Source of the DNA: Clostridium fallax
GTDB lineage: Bacteria > Bacillota > Clostridia > Clostridiales > Clostridiaceae
DNA: 64,000 bases
Assembly (NCBI RefSeq): GCF_900129365.1
Contig: NZ_FQVM01000010.1
Location: forward strand, 28,278-92,277
Reading direction: 5' to 3'
Shown here: one piece after another, positions 1 to 7,914 of the stretch
Layout of the letters: each line of letters begins with the position of its first letter
Numbering within the stretch: position 1 is the stretch's first letter
Program-made: the position numbers and the translations under genes
The notes under the pieces: generated by a model
Databases searched by the model: none
What the model saw: the letters and a program-made list of their open reading frames with translations, nothing else
Told to the model about the DNA's origin: nothing

Positions 1-2907
1 TATGTACAATTAGAGTTTGAGCTTAAGAATAAAAAATATAATATAAAAAGATATCCAGCCCAACTGAAGAAGAAGGCAAAGGGGGAGGGGTATACTCAAA
101 AGGGAGCAGAAGCTGATTTGCTTTTACCATCAGGAAAACTAATAACTAGAGTTACAGCAGTTGATGAAAATATTAGTAATATATTAGGTATAACTAAGCA
201 GCAATTTAAGCAAATAGTTATGTTACCTCAAGGAGAATTTAGAAAGCTTTTAGAAGCGGATAGTAAGGAAAGAGAAGATATTTTTAGAAGAATATTTGGA
301 ACTGAGATTTTTGATGGTGTAAAGAAGAAATTAGAAAAGGAAACCAAAGAAATATATATAGATATTAAGGAAAAATTATTGGAGCAAAATACCAACATTA
401 AAAATATAAATGCAGAAGGAAATGAAAGACTTTTTAAATTAATAAGTAGCGAAAATAAAAATACTGAGGAAATAATTACAGAAGTTAAAAAACAAATTGA
501 TATAGATAAAGAATTGGTACAAGATATAAATAATAAAAAAGATATAATAAAGATGGAAATAGAAAATCTTCAAGGTAAAATAATAAAAGGTGATGAGCAA
601 AATAAAAAAATACAAAATAGAAATAATTTAAAAATTTTATTAGATGAAAAAGTCAAATTAAAAGATGTTTATGAATATAAAGAAAAAGAACTTTTATTTA
701 ATAGAAAAGCATTAGAAATAAGATTTATAGAAAATACTTTAAATAATAAAAAAAGAATAAAATTAGAAAGAGAAAAAAGTTTAGAGCAATCTAAATTAAA
801 TCTTAAAAACTATAAAATATTATTAGAAGATAAGAAAAATCAATTAGAAAAATTAAAAGATATAGAAATTCATAAGAAAAAGTTATCTGAGAATCTAATT
901 AAACTTAAAAGTTATGAGGTTAAGGTCCAAGGATATGATGAGAAAATTTCTAATTTGAAAAATTTAAAGAAACAAAAGGATGACATAAATAGTAGTGATA
1001 TAAATGCAAAAAATAAATTAGAGATTAATAATAAAGCTGAAGAAGAATTACAAAAAAGATTAGTTAATATTCAAAAGTTTGAAATTAAGAAAATAGAAAA
1101 AGAAAAAGAAAGAGATAGTATTAGTGATTTAATCATTAATTTAAGAAATATTTATAAAAAATATAATGAACTAAAGGAAATAGAAATTAAAAGAGAAAAT
1201 GAAGTATCTTCCTTTATTCAATTTGAAAAAATTTATGAAAGTATAAAAAACAATTACGAAATAAAAGAAAAATTATTTAGAAGAGGACAGGCTGGATTAT
1301 TAGCTAAGAACTTAGAAGATGGTATGCCTTGTCCGGTTTGTGGCTCTATTCATCACCCTAACTTAGCTAGCTTTTCAGATGATGTACCTACAGAAGAAGA
1401 GCTTAAAATATTAAAGTTACAATTTGATAAAAAAAGTGATGATTATAAAAGTAAGTATGAAAAATTAACTAAAAGTAATACTTTAATAGAAGAAAAAAAG
1501 AAAAGCCTATACGAGGAAGAAGAAAAATTTATAAAAATACTTAAAGAAGATTTTAAAGCTTTAAGTTTAGATGATAAAACTAATAGAATTATACAAATAG
1601 GAAAAGAACTAAAATTTAAGGAAGCAGATATAAATAAGGAATTAAATTCAATAAAAGATATAATAAATGAAAAGAAAATTATAGAAGATAAAATAAAGTC
1701 TTTAAAATTAGAAAATGAAAAATTATCAGGATTAAGAGAAGATTTAAAGTTAAAATTAAATGATACTATTGGTAAGTTAGAAGGATTAAATGAAGCAATA
1801 TCTTTAATAGAGAAAGAAATACCAAAAGAAATAAGAAGTTTAGATATACTTAAGAAAAATATAAAGGATTTAGAGGATAAATTATCATTAATTAAAGAAG
1901 AAGAAAATAAAATTCAGAATGAATACACTAGAGCTATATCTTTAGCTTCTGCAGGTGAAAAAGAGGTTTCTTCTAAAGAAGAATTTTTAAAGGAAATCAA
2001 CGAAGAAATTGATAAGGAAAATAAGGAATTATTATATAGTATAAGTAAACATGGATTTAAAGATATAAATGAATATAAAAACTTTTTAATAGATGAAGAT
2101 GATATCTTTGTTAGGGAGAAAGATATAAAAAATTATTATGAAAACTTAAAATCATTAAAAGATAGATATGAAGAAATATTAAAAGAAACTGATAAATTAG
2201 ACAAGATAAATATAATTGAATTAGAAGAAGAGTTAAAGATTAAAAAATTAAGTATAGAAGATTTATATTTAAAAGAAAAAAGCATATTGCCAAGAGTTAA
2301 TAACAATATACATTTATTAAAGAATATTATTTCTATAAGAGAAAAAATAAAGTTTAAGGAGGAAAAATATTCTGTTATAGCTGAACTTTATAAGGTTACA
2401 TCTGGAGATAATTCACAAAAAATAAGTTTTGAGAGATATGTTCTTGCCGCTTATTTTGATGAGATAATTGAAGCGGCCAATATAAGATTAAATAAAATGG
2501 CTTGTGGAAGATTTATATTAAAAAGAAAAGAAGAAAAAGGAAAGGGAACAAAGCAGCAAGGATTGGAACTAGAAGTTTTTGATAATTATACAGGTAAATG
2601 TAGACATGTAAAGACATTATCCGGAGGAGAGGGCTTTAAAGCTTCATTATCTTTAGCATTAGGACTTGCCGATGTTGTTCAATCATATGCTGGAGGTATA
2701 TCCTTAGATACTATGTTTATTGATGAAGGTTTTGGAACCCTTGATACAGAATCTTTAGATAATGCAATTGAAAGTTTAATAGAATTACAAAGAGATGGAA
2801 GATTAGTAGGTATAATATCTCATGTACCTGAGCTTAAGGAAAGAATAGAAGCAAGATTAGAGGTAATTCCCGCAAAAGAGGGAAGTAAGGCTAAGTTTAT
2901 AATTTAA
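1..2907 (+). CDS. sbcC: Exonuclease subunit SbcC (5' end outside window)
   Basis: Large subunit of the SbcCD (Mre11-Rad50-like) nuclease, which opens hairpins and processes DNA ends. The reading frame is open from base 1, so the gene starts upstream. The first codons (YVQLEFELKNKKYNIKR) fit the beta strands after the missing Walker A. The middle is a long Lys/Glu-rich coiled coil interrupted by the zinc hook CPVCGSIHHP (bases about 1330-1360). The C-terminal ATPase lobe shows the signature LSGGEGF followed by Walker B TMFIDEGFGTLD. The sbcD partner would be expected just upstream, outside the window. The frame is intact to the stop, and a strong terminator follows. Confidence 0.95.
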   Translation, partial: YVQLEFELKNKKYNIKRYPAQLKKKAKGEGYTQKGAEADLLLPSGKLITRVTAVDENISNILGITKQQFKQIVMLPQGEFRKLLEADSKEREDIFRRIFGTEIFDGVKKKLEKETKEIYIDIKEKLLEQNTNIKNINAEGNERLFKLISSENKNTEEIITEVKKQIDIDKELVQDINNKKDIIKMEIENLQGKIIKGDEQNKKIQNRNNLKILLDEKVKLKDVYEYKEKELLFNRKALEIRFIENTLNNKKRIKLEREKSLEQSKLNLKNYKILLEDKKNQLEKLKDIEIHKKKLSENLIKLKSYEVKVQGYDEKISNLKNLKKQKDDINSSDINAKNKLEINNKAEEELQKRLVNIQKFEIKKIEKEKERDSISDLIINLRNIYKKYNELKEIEIKRENEVSSFIQFEKIYESIKNNYEIKEKLFRRGQAGLLAKNLEDGMPCPVCGSIHHPNLASFSDDVPTEEELKILKLQFDKKSDDYKSKYEKLTKSNTLIEEKKKSLYEEEEKFIKILKEDFKALSLDDKTNRIIQIGKELKFKEADINKELNSIKDIINEKKIIEDKIKSLKLENEKLSGLREDLKLKLNDTIGKLEGLNEAISLIEKEIPKEIRSLDILKKNIKDLEDKLSLIKEEENKIQNEYTRAISLASAGEKEVSSKEEFLKEINEEIDKENKELLYSISKHGFKDINEYKNFLIDEDDIFVREKDIKNYYENLKSLKDRYEEILKETDKLDKINIIELEEELKIKKLSIEDLYLKEKSILPRVNNNIHLLKNIISIREKIKFKEEKYSVIAELYKVTSGDNSQKISFERYVLAAYFDEIIEAANIRLNKMACGRFILKRKEEKGKGTKQQGLELEVFDNYTGKCRHVKTLSGGEGFKASLSLALGLADVVQSYAGGISLDTMFIDEGFGTLDTESLDNAIESLIELQRDGRLVGIISHVPELKERIEARLEVIPAKEGSKAKFII

Positions 2908-2922
2908 ATTATAAAGATTAAT

Positions 2923-2968
2923 AAAAGAGTTTATCTTAAATGTAAATTATTCAGATAAACTCTTTTTT
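2923..2968 (+). terminator. Rho-independent terminator of sbcC
   Basis: A 14-bp stem (AAAAGAGTTTATCT with AGATAAACTCTTTT) is followed by a T run. It lies 16 bases after the sbcC stop. Confidence 0.9.
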
Positions 2969-3051
2969 ATGTTTTATAGTAATTAGAAAAGACTCTGATA
3001 ATATAGGATTTAATTTTTTAGATTAATATAGCTAAGAAAAAAATATAATGA

Positions 3052-3639
3052 TTAAGCTCTAGTATTGTACATTATTTCAAAGTAACCTTGAGGATGCTTG
3101 CAAGCGGGACAAACAGTAGGTGCTTCTAAGCCATCGTATATAAATCCACAATTACGACATTTCCAATATTGGTTTGTATCTCTTTTAAATAATGTATTAT
3201 CTTTTAAGCTTGTTAAAAGATCTCTGTATCTTTGCTCATGACCTTTTTCTACTTCTAAAATATGCTTAAAAGCATTTTCTACTTCTGGGAATCCTTCTTC
3301 TTTAGCTATTTTTTGAAATGCTGGATAAGCATCTCCCCATTCTTCTTTTTCTCCTTCTGCAGCATATAAAAGATTTTCTTCTGTTGTACCCAAACCAATA
3401 GGATAATCTGCATTTACATTTATATGAACAGCTCCTAATCCTTTGATTAATAAGTCATAAAAAACTTTAGCATGAGCTCTTTCATTATCAGCAGTTTCTA
3501 AAAAAACTGCTTCTATTTGTTTGTATCCTTCTTTTCTAGCTACACTAGCGTAAAAAGTATATCTATTACGTGCTTGAGATTCTCCTGCAAATGCTTTAGC
3601 TAAATTATCAGCAGTTTTTGTTCCTTTTAAGCTTTTCAT
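3052..3639 (-). CDS. rbr: Rubrerythrin
   Basis: Cytoplasmic non-haem iron peroxidase that reduces hydrogen peroxide in anaerobes. The N-terminal ferritin-like four-helix domain carries the diiron ligands (GESQARNRYTFYA near residue 27, ETADNERAHAKVF near 55, EVEKGHEQRY near 140). The C-terminal rubredoxin-like domain has the CRNCGF and CPACKHP iron-binding pairs. The 195-residue length is normal. I chose the ATG at 3639 over an upstream in-frame codon because GAAAGGGG sits at ribosome-binding distance before it. That ribosome site lies in the 3' arm of a hairpin (see 3643-3701). The gene follows degV on the same strand. Confidence 0.95.
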   Translation of the reverse strand: MKSLKGTKTADNLAKAFAGESQARNRYTFYASVARKEGYKQIEAVFLETADNERAHAKVFYDLLIKGLGAVHINVNADYPIGLGTTEENLLYAAEGEKEEWGDAYPAFQKIAKEEGFPEVENAFKHILEVEKGHEQRYRDLLTSLKDNTLFKRDTNQYWKCRNCGFIYDGLEAPTVCPACKHPQGYFEIMYNTRA

Positions 3640-3642
3640 AAA

Positions 3643-3701
3643 AAAAACCCCTTTCAAAATCAATAATATTTTATATTATTGACCTAAATAGGGGTTTTTA
3701 T
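3643..3701 (-). promoter_or_regulatory. Nested hairpin containing the rbr ribosome-binding site
   Basis: Read on the minus strand, AAAAACCCC pairs perfectly with GGGGTTTTT. Inside it is a perfect 10-bp stem (TCAATAATAT / ATATTATTGA) with loop AAA. The outer stem plus T run is a plausible terminator for degV, yet its 3' arm is also the Shine-Dalgarno of rbr. The inner dyad could instead be a protein operator, for example for a peroxide regulator. Confidence 0.6.
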
Positions 3702-3710
3702 TACTAATTT

Positions 3711-4586
3711 TTAAGGCCTTTTATAGGCGCCTAAGAAAAATAATCCTAACATTCCTGGGCCTGCATGACTTCCTATTGCAAGACCTAAATTATTTATGAT
3801 TATATTTTGCACATTATATTTTTCTTTGATCATTTTAGCTAAAAATTCTGCATCTGCTAGGTTATCACCATGAGATATAAATATAGTTTGATCTTCCCAA
3901 TTTATAATGTGAGTTTCAAACTGCTCAAATAATGATTTTATAGCTTTTTTATTTCCTTTAACTTTATTAAAAATAACTAATTTTCCTTCATCATCTACAT
4001 ATAAAACAGGTTTTATATTTAATATACTCCCCACTATAGCTGCAGTAGTAGATATTCGACCACCTCTTTTTAAATGATGTAAATCATTTACTGTAAAGAA
4101 GTGACAAACTTTGTCTTTAGTTTCTTCTATCCACTTTACAACCTCTTCCTTACTTTTTCCTTGAGATTTATAGCAGCATGAATAGTATACCAATAAACCT
4201 ACCCCTAAAGACGCGGCTCTAGAATCTACTATTGAGATATCTGCATCTGGATATTTTTCTAAGATTTCTTCCCTTGCTAAAAGTGCACTATTGTAAGTTC
4301 CACTTAATCCAGAAGAGAAAGATATATATAATATTCCTTTGCCTTCTTTTATGTGTTTCTCAAATTCTTCAGTAAATCTAAAAACATTTATTTGTGAAGT
4401 TGATGGAGTTTCACCGTTTCTCATGGAATCATAAAATGTTTTATAATCTAATGATTGGCCACCATCTTCTATTATTTCGTTTCCTTTGTAATTACATACC
4501 AACCCTAAATATTTAACATTTAAGCTTTTGATTAAGTTTATAGGTAAATCACAACTAGAGTCAGTTAAAATGATATATTCTTTCAT
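3711..4586 (-). CDS. DegV family fatty-acid-binding protein
   Basis: Cytoplasmic DegV protein of the FakB type, which holds a fatty acid and presents it to the FakA kinase so exogenous fatty acids enter phospholipid. Visible family features are the opening IILTDSSCDLP, the conserved STSQI, the ISFSSGLSGTYNSA block, LKRGGRI and the C-terminal IGSHAGPGMLGLFFLG. The length (291 residues) is normal. The start is set by TAAGGAGAG eight bases upstream. fakA is not in the window, and clostridia carry several DegV paralogues, so the lipid-binding role is family-level inference. Confidence 0.9.
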   Translation of the reverse strand: MKEYIILTDSSCDLPINLIKSLNVKYLGLVCNYKGNEIIEDGGQSLDYKTFYDSMRNGETPSTSQINVFRFTEEFEKHIKEGKGILYISFSSGLSGTYNSALLAREEILEKYPDADISIVDSRAASLGVGLLVYYSCCYKSQGKSKEEVVKWIEETKDKVCHFFTVNDLHHLKRGGRISTTAAIVGSILNIKPVLYVDDEGKLVIFNKVKGNKKAIKSLFEQFETHIINWEDQTIFISHGDNLADAEFLAKMIKEKYNVQNIIINNLGLAIGSHAGPGMLGLFFLGAYKRP

Positions 4587-4708
4587 AAAATCTCTCCTTA
4601 CTAGAAGTAGTATTAATTTTAATAAATTATATATATACTATATAATTATTTATTTTATCAGATTAGAAGAAATAAAACTTTAAGAAAATTAAAAAAAGAC
4701 AAAAAAAA

Positions 4709-4779
4709 GTAGAAGTACGGGAGTTACTTCTACCTATTGTAGTAATAAGAAGTTTGTAGTAGGTAGGGGAACCTACTAC
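4709..4779. other. Pair of intergenic hairpins with G-rich loops
   Basis: Two perfect 9-bp hairpins stand in the 385-base gap between degV and tRNA-Arg. GTAGAAGTA/TACTTCTAC encloses CGGGAGT (4709-4733), and GTAGTAGGT/ACCTACTAC encloses AGGGGA (4756-4779). They are G+C-richer than their surroundings and neither is followed by a T run. The rest of the gap is plain A+T-rich sequence. Function unknown. Confidence 0.45.
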
Positions 4780-4922
4780 AGTAAGTATAAAATATAATAA
4801 TTAAGTACTTCTTAATTGAATCTTAAATTAATCTTAATAAAGTAAAAATTCACAATAAAGTAAATTCTATAAAAATGGAGAATTGCTATATAAAACTATT
4901 TAATAATAGCAAAGTACTAGTA

Positions 4923-4951
4923 TTGATTTATTAATAAAATTATGATACTAT
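4923..4951 (+). promoter_or_regulatory. Probable sigma-A promoter of tRNA-Arg
   Basis: TTGATT, 17 bases, TACTAT. It ends 20 bases before the tRNA. Confidence 0.55.
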
Positions 4952-4971
4952 TATTTTAATATTTAATATAT

Positions 4972-5048
4972 GCGGTAGTAGCTCAGTTGGATAGAGTAGC
5001 TGGCTACGAACCAGTTGGTCGGGGGTTCGAATCCTCTCTGCCGTACCA
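4972..5048 (+). tRNA. tRNA-Arg (anticodon ACG)
   Basis: A complete cloverleaf of 77 bases with encoded CCA. The acceptor GCGGTAG pairs with CTGCCGT, the D arm is GCTC/GAGT, the anticodon loop is CTACGAA, and the T arm has GTTCGAAT. The first acceptor pair is G-U. Confidence 0.95.
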
Positions 5049-5053
5049 TAAGT

Positions 5054-5089
5054 AAGGGTTACAATAATTTTGTAACCCTTATTTTTTTT
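5054..5089 (+). terminator. Rho-independent terminator of tRNA-Arg
   Basis: AAGGGTTACAA pairs with TTGTAACCCTT, followed by a T run. Confidence 0.93.
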
Positions 5090-5234
5090 ATAATTTATAT
5101 ATTTACTTTTATTAAGTAAGATTAAAAATTAAATTTTGTTAAATTATTCTATATATTTTTGTATAGATGATATAATTGTAGTTAATAAATTAAATATTTT
5201 TATACATTAAATTTAATATGGGGGAATTGTAAAT

Positions 5235-5747
5235 TTGAATGTGGCAGATAAATTTAAAATAAAAGATATATTGGGAATTTTATTAGTTATTATTATTATT
5301 TTTCTGATTAAAAAATTTTTAATACTTACAGTTTATATACCTAGTGGATCAATGATACCTACTTTAAAGCCAGGTAATGTAGTTGTTGCAACTAAGGTAT
5401 ATAAACCAAGGGATTTAAAAAGAGGAGATATTGTAATTTTTAGATCTAATGAACGTAATGAGAATATGATAAAAAGACTTATTGGTTTACCAGGTGATGA
5501 AATAGAAGTTAAAGGAACATTACTTTATGTAAATGGTAAAAAATTAGATGAACCATATATAAAAAATAATATTGACTTTGAAGGAACTTATAAGGTTCCT
5601 AATGAAGAATATTTCTTTTTAGGAGATAACAGAGCTTCATCATTGGATTCTAGGTTTTGGAATGATCCATATATAAGTGCTAATAATATAATAGGAAAAG
5701 CTCAGTTTAGAATTTGGCCATTAAATAGTATTGAATTTTTAAAATAG
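5235..5747 (+). CDS. lepB: Signal peptidase I
   Basis: Membrane-bound serine peptidase that removes signal peptides from Sec-exported proteins. One N-terminal membrane segment (about residues 12-34) is followed by the catalytic box SGSMIPTL with Ser39. Box D is MIKRLIGLPGD with the general-base Lys80, and GDNRASSLDSR forms the last conserved box. The 170-residue length is typical of the short Gram-positive SipS type. The start is TTG at 5235, nine bases after GGGGGA; no ATG fits. It is monocistronic and ends at a terminator. Confidence 0.93.
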   Translation: MNVADKFKIKDILGILLVIIIIFLIKKFLILTVYIPSGSMIPTLKPGNVVVATKVYKPRDLKRGDIVIFRSNERNENMIKRLIGLPGDEIEVKGTLLYVNGKKLDEPYIKNNIDFEGTYKVPNEEYFFLGDNRASSLDSRFWNDPYISANNIIGKAQFRIWPLNSIEFLK

Positions 5748-5799
5748 TAAAAGATAGTTACATATAAAGCTTAAATAGCTTAATTTTTGATATACCATA

Positions 5800-5832
5800 A
5801 AAATCTGTAATAAGTTTTTACAGATTTTTTTA
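5800..5832 (+). terminator. Rho-independent terminator of lepB
   Basis: AATCTGTAA pairs with TTACAGATT before a T run. Confidence 0.9.
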
Positions 5833-6088
5833 TTAATAAATATTTAATTATAAATAGTTATAAATCTATATGGAATATTTAAGATAATATATTTTAATTT
5901 ACTAAAATAGTAAAACTAATGAGGTTTTGTTATAGAAATATATATTTTATTATCAAAATATTATTGATTTGTTAAATTAATTCTATATAAATAAGCTTAT
6001 AATATTTAAATCATAATATTTCTTATAAATTAATAAAAAATAAATAAATATAGTGACAACTTATATAAATTTATATGTTGCTCAGATG
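5833..6088. other. A+T-rich intergenic region
   Basis: No reading frame, repeat or structured RNA was recognised. The region leads into the promoter at 6089. Confidence 0.6.
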
Positions 6089-6117
6089 TTGACATATTAT
6101 TTTATGTTATTTATAAT
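6089..6117 (+). promoter_or_regulatory. Perfect-consensus sigma-A promoter of the 3D-domain gene
   Basis: TTGACA, exactly 17 bases, TATAAT. It lies 33 bases upstream of the ATG at 6151, so the leader is about 25 bases and the gene should be strongly transcribed. Confidence 0.9.
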
Positions 6118-6150
6118 GCAATAGACACTCTTGCCCAAGGAGGTTTTTAA

Positions 6151-7179
6151 ATGCTAGAAAAATTTAAAACAAATTTTATTAAGAATTTTTCTAACAGTCC
6201 TAAGGCAAAAATATTGTTTTTCCTTGTAATTATAGGAATCTTATTTGGAACAATATACAATATGAAAAAAAATATAGTAGTGAAAATTAACGGAGAAGAA
6301 AAGACAATAACTACATTTAAAGGGACTGTTGAAGGAGCAATAAATGATAGTAAAATTGCACTAGCTCCAGAAGACAAAGTACAGCCAGCTTTAAACGAAG
6401 TAATTAATAAAAATACAATCATAGAAATAACTACAGCCATACCAGTTAAAGTTCAAGTGGATGGTGATGTCTTAGAATTTAAAAGTGCAGAAAAAACAGT
6501 TAAAGGCTTATTAGCATCAAAAGATATAAACTTAGGAGAAAATGATAAAGTTTCTCCAGCTAAAGATACAGAAGTATCAAAGGATATGTCTATTGAAGTT
6601 GTAAGAGTAAAAAGTGAAACGATTAAAGAGGTCCAACCTATAGAGTTTAATACTATAGTTAAAGATGATGATACAGTTGAAGAAGGGTCAACAAAAACCG
6701 TTACGGAAGGAACTAATGGAGAAAAGGAAATAACTTATGAAGTTGTTTATGAAAATGGTGAGCAAGTGTCAAAGTCAGTTATTGCTGAAAATATTACAAA
6801 ACAACCTGTAGATAAGTTAATTTCTAAGGGAACTTTAAAAAAATTAGCCCTTTCAAGAGGTGGATCTAGTACAGTTTATAAAAAGAAGATGTCAGTTACA
6901 GCAACTGCTTATACTGAAGATCAATTTAATAGAACAGCATCAGGAGCAAAACCGGTAAGAAATATTAATGGATTAAGTACTATAGCGGTAGATCCTAACG
7001 TAATTCCTTTAGGCACAAAGGTTTATGTAGATGGTTATGGATATGCTGTTGCTCAAGATACTGGTGGAGCTATAAAAAATAATAAAATAGATTTATATAT
7101 GAATTCTGAAGCAGAATGCAATCAATGGGGTAGACGTAATGTAGATTTATATATAGTGGCATACCCAGGTCAATGGTAA
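6151..7179 (+). CDS. G5 and 3D domain protein (YabE-like cell-wall hydrolase)
   Basis: Exported, membrane-anchored peptidoglycan-active protein related to B. subtilis YabE. One N-terminal membrane segment (about residues 18-38) precedes two ubiquitin-like DUF348 repeats (about 42-95 and 100-150). A G5 domain follows (about 155-225), and the C-terminal 3D domain (about 245-342) carries AVDPNVIPLGTKVYV and the Asp signature QDTGGAIKNNKIDLYM. The 3D fold is shared with lytic transglycosylases such as MltA. AAGGAGG lies seven bases before the ATG. In many clostridia a homologue sits beside rnmV-ksgA; here it is alone. No full RPF catalytic domain is visible. Confidence 0.9.
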   Translation: MLEKFKTNFIKNFSNSPKAKILFFLVIIGILFGTIYNMKKNIVVKINGEEKTITTFKGTVEGAINDSKIALAPEDKVQPALNEVINKNTIIEITTAIPVKVQVDGDVLEFKSAEKTVKGLLASKDINLGENDKVSPAKDTEVSKDMSIEVVRVKSETIKEVQPIEFNTIVKDDDTVEEGSTKTVTEGTNGEKEITYEVVYENGEQVSKSVIAENITKQPVDKLISKGTLKKLALSRGGSSTVYKKKMSVTATAYTEDQFNRTASGAKPVRNINGLSTIAVDPNVIPLGTKVYVDGYGYAVAQDTGGAIKNNKIDLYMNSEAECNQWGRRNVDLYIVAYPGQW

Positions 7180-7221
7180 TTAATAATAAGATTATAAATT
7201 AATATTAAAATAGATTTATAG

Positions 7222-7261
7222 GTTCTAGAAATTATTTTTAGATGATTTCTAGAACTTTTTT
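7222..7261 (+). terminator. Rho-independent terminator
   Basis: GTTCTAGAAAT pairs with ATTTCTAGAAC, then a T run. It follows the 3D-domain gene. Confidence 0.92.
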
Positions 7262-7337
7262 AAACAATAATTTTTTATTATTATGTATATATTTTTTAAA
7301 AAAGTAACACACTTTCTTAGTGAAAGGAAGTGATACT

Positions 7338-7766
7338 TTGAAAAAATTTAAAATTATATCAGCTACACTTATTGCATTATCTTTTTTTTCAACAGTTAAT
7401 GTTTATGGAAAATCTTTAACTAGCAAAAAGGGTGAAGAAAGAATTTCCTTTTTAGATCTAGTTAAGGATAGAGATGAAAATGATAAATGTGAAAATGATA
7501 GATGTGATAAAGATCATAAAAGAGATGATAAGGAAAATAAAATAAAAGGGGATAAATCAGAGGGAGAGGAAAGTAAGGAAAGACAAAAAATAAAAGATAA
7601 GTTTATGAAAGAAAAAAGTAATAACTTATATAAGAATGAACTAGAAAATAAAAAGGATAGAGATCAAAAGCCTTTAGAAAATGATAAAGAAAAAGAAAAA
7701 AAAGAAGAAAATAGAAGTTTTCATGATAATAAAAAAGAAAATTTAGAAGAGGAAAATTCTAAATAA
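7338..7766 (+). CDS. Secreted highly charged protein of unknown function
   Basis: I do not recognise this gene. A signal peptide (MKKFKIISATLIALSFFSTV, ending near VYG) is followed by about 115 residues that are almost entirely Lys, Glu, Asp, Asn and Arg. There is a loose Asp/Glu-Lys-Asp repetition and only two Cys (KCENDRCDKD). No hydrophobic core is visible, so the mature part is probably disordered. The start is TTG at 7338, seven bases after GGAAG, rather than the GTG at 7320. It is monocistronic with its own terminator. Confidence 0.7.
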   Translation: MKKFKIISATLIALSFFSTVNVYGKSLTSKKGEERISFLDLVKDRDENDKCENDRCDKDHKRDDKENKIKGDKSEGEESKERQKIKDKFMKEKSNNLYKNELENKKDRDQKPLENDKEKEKKEENRSFHDNKKENLEEENSK

Positions 7767-7793
7767 TAATGTAAATTACATAATTATTTTTAA

Positions 7794-7827
7794 TAAAAAG
7801 GACTTTTAATATAAAGTCCTTTTTTTA
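7794..7827 (+). terminator. Rho-independent terminator
   Basis: AAAAGGACTTT pairs with AAAGTCCTTTT, followed by T residues. Confidence 0.93.
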
Positions 7828-7914
7828 TTTTTAAAATATTTATAAGAATTATGGTTAAAATTTTTAATAAAAGGCAAAATATATAGTAACTCTCCAAATA
7901 AATAGGAGGTATAT

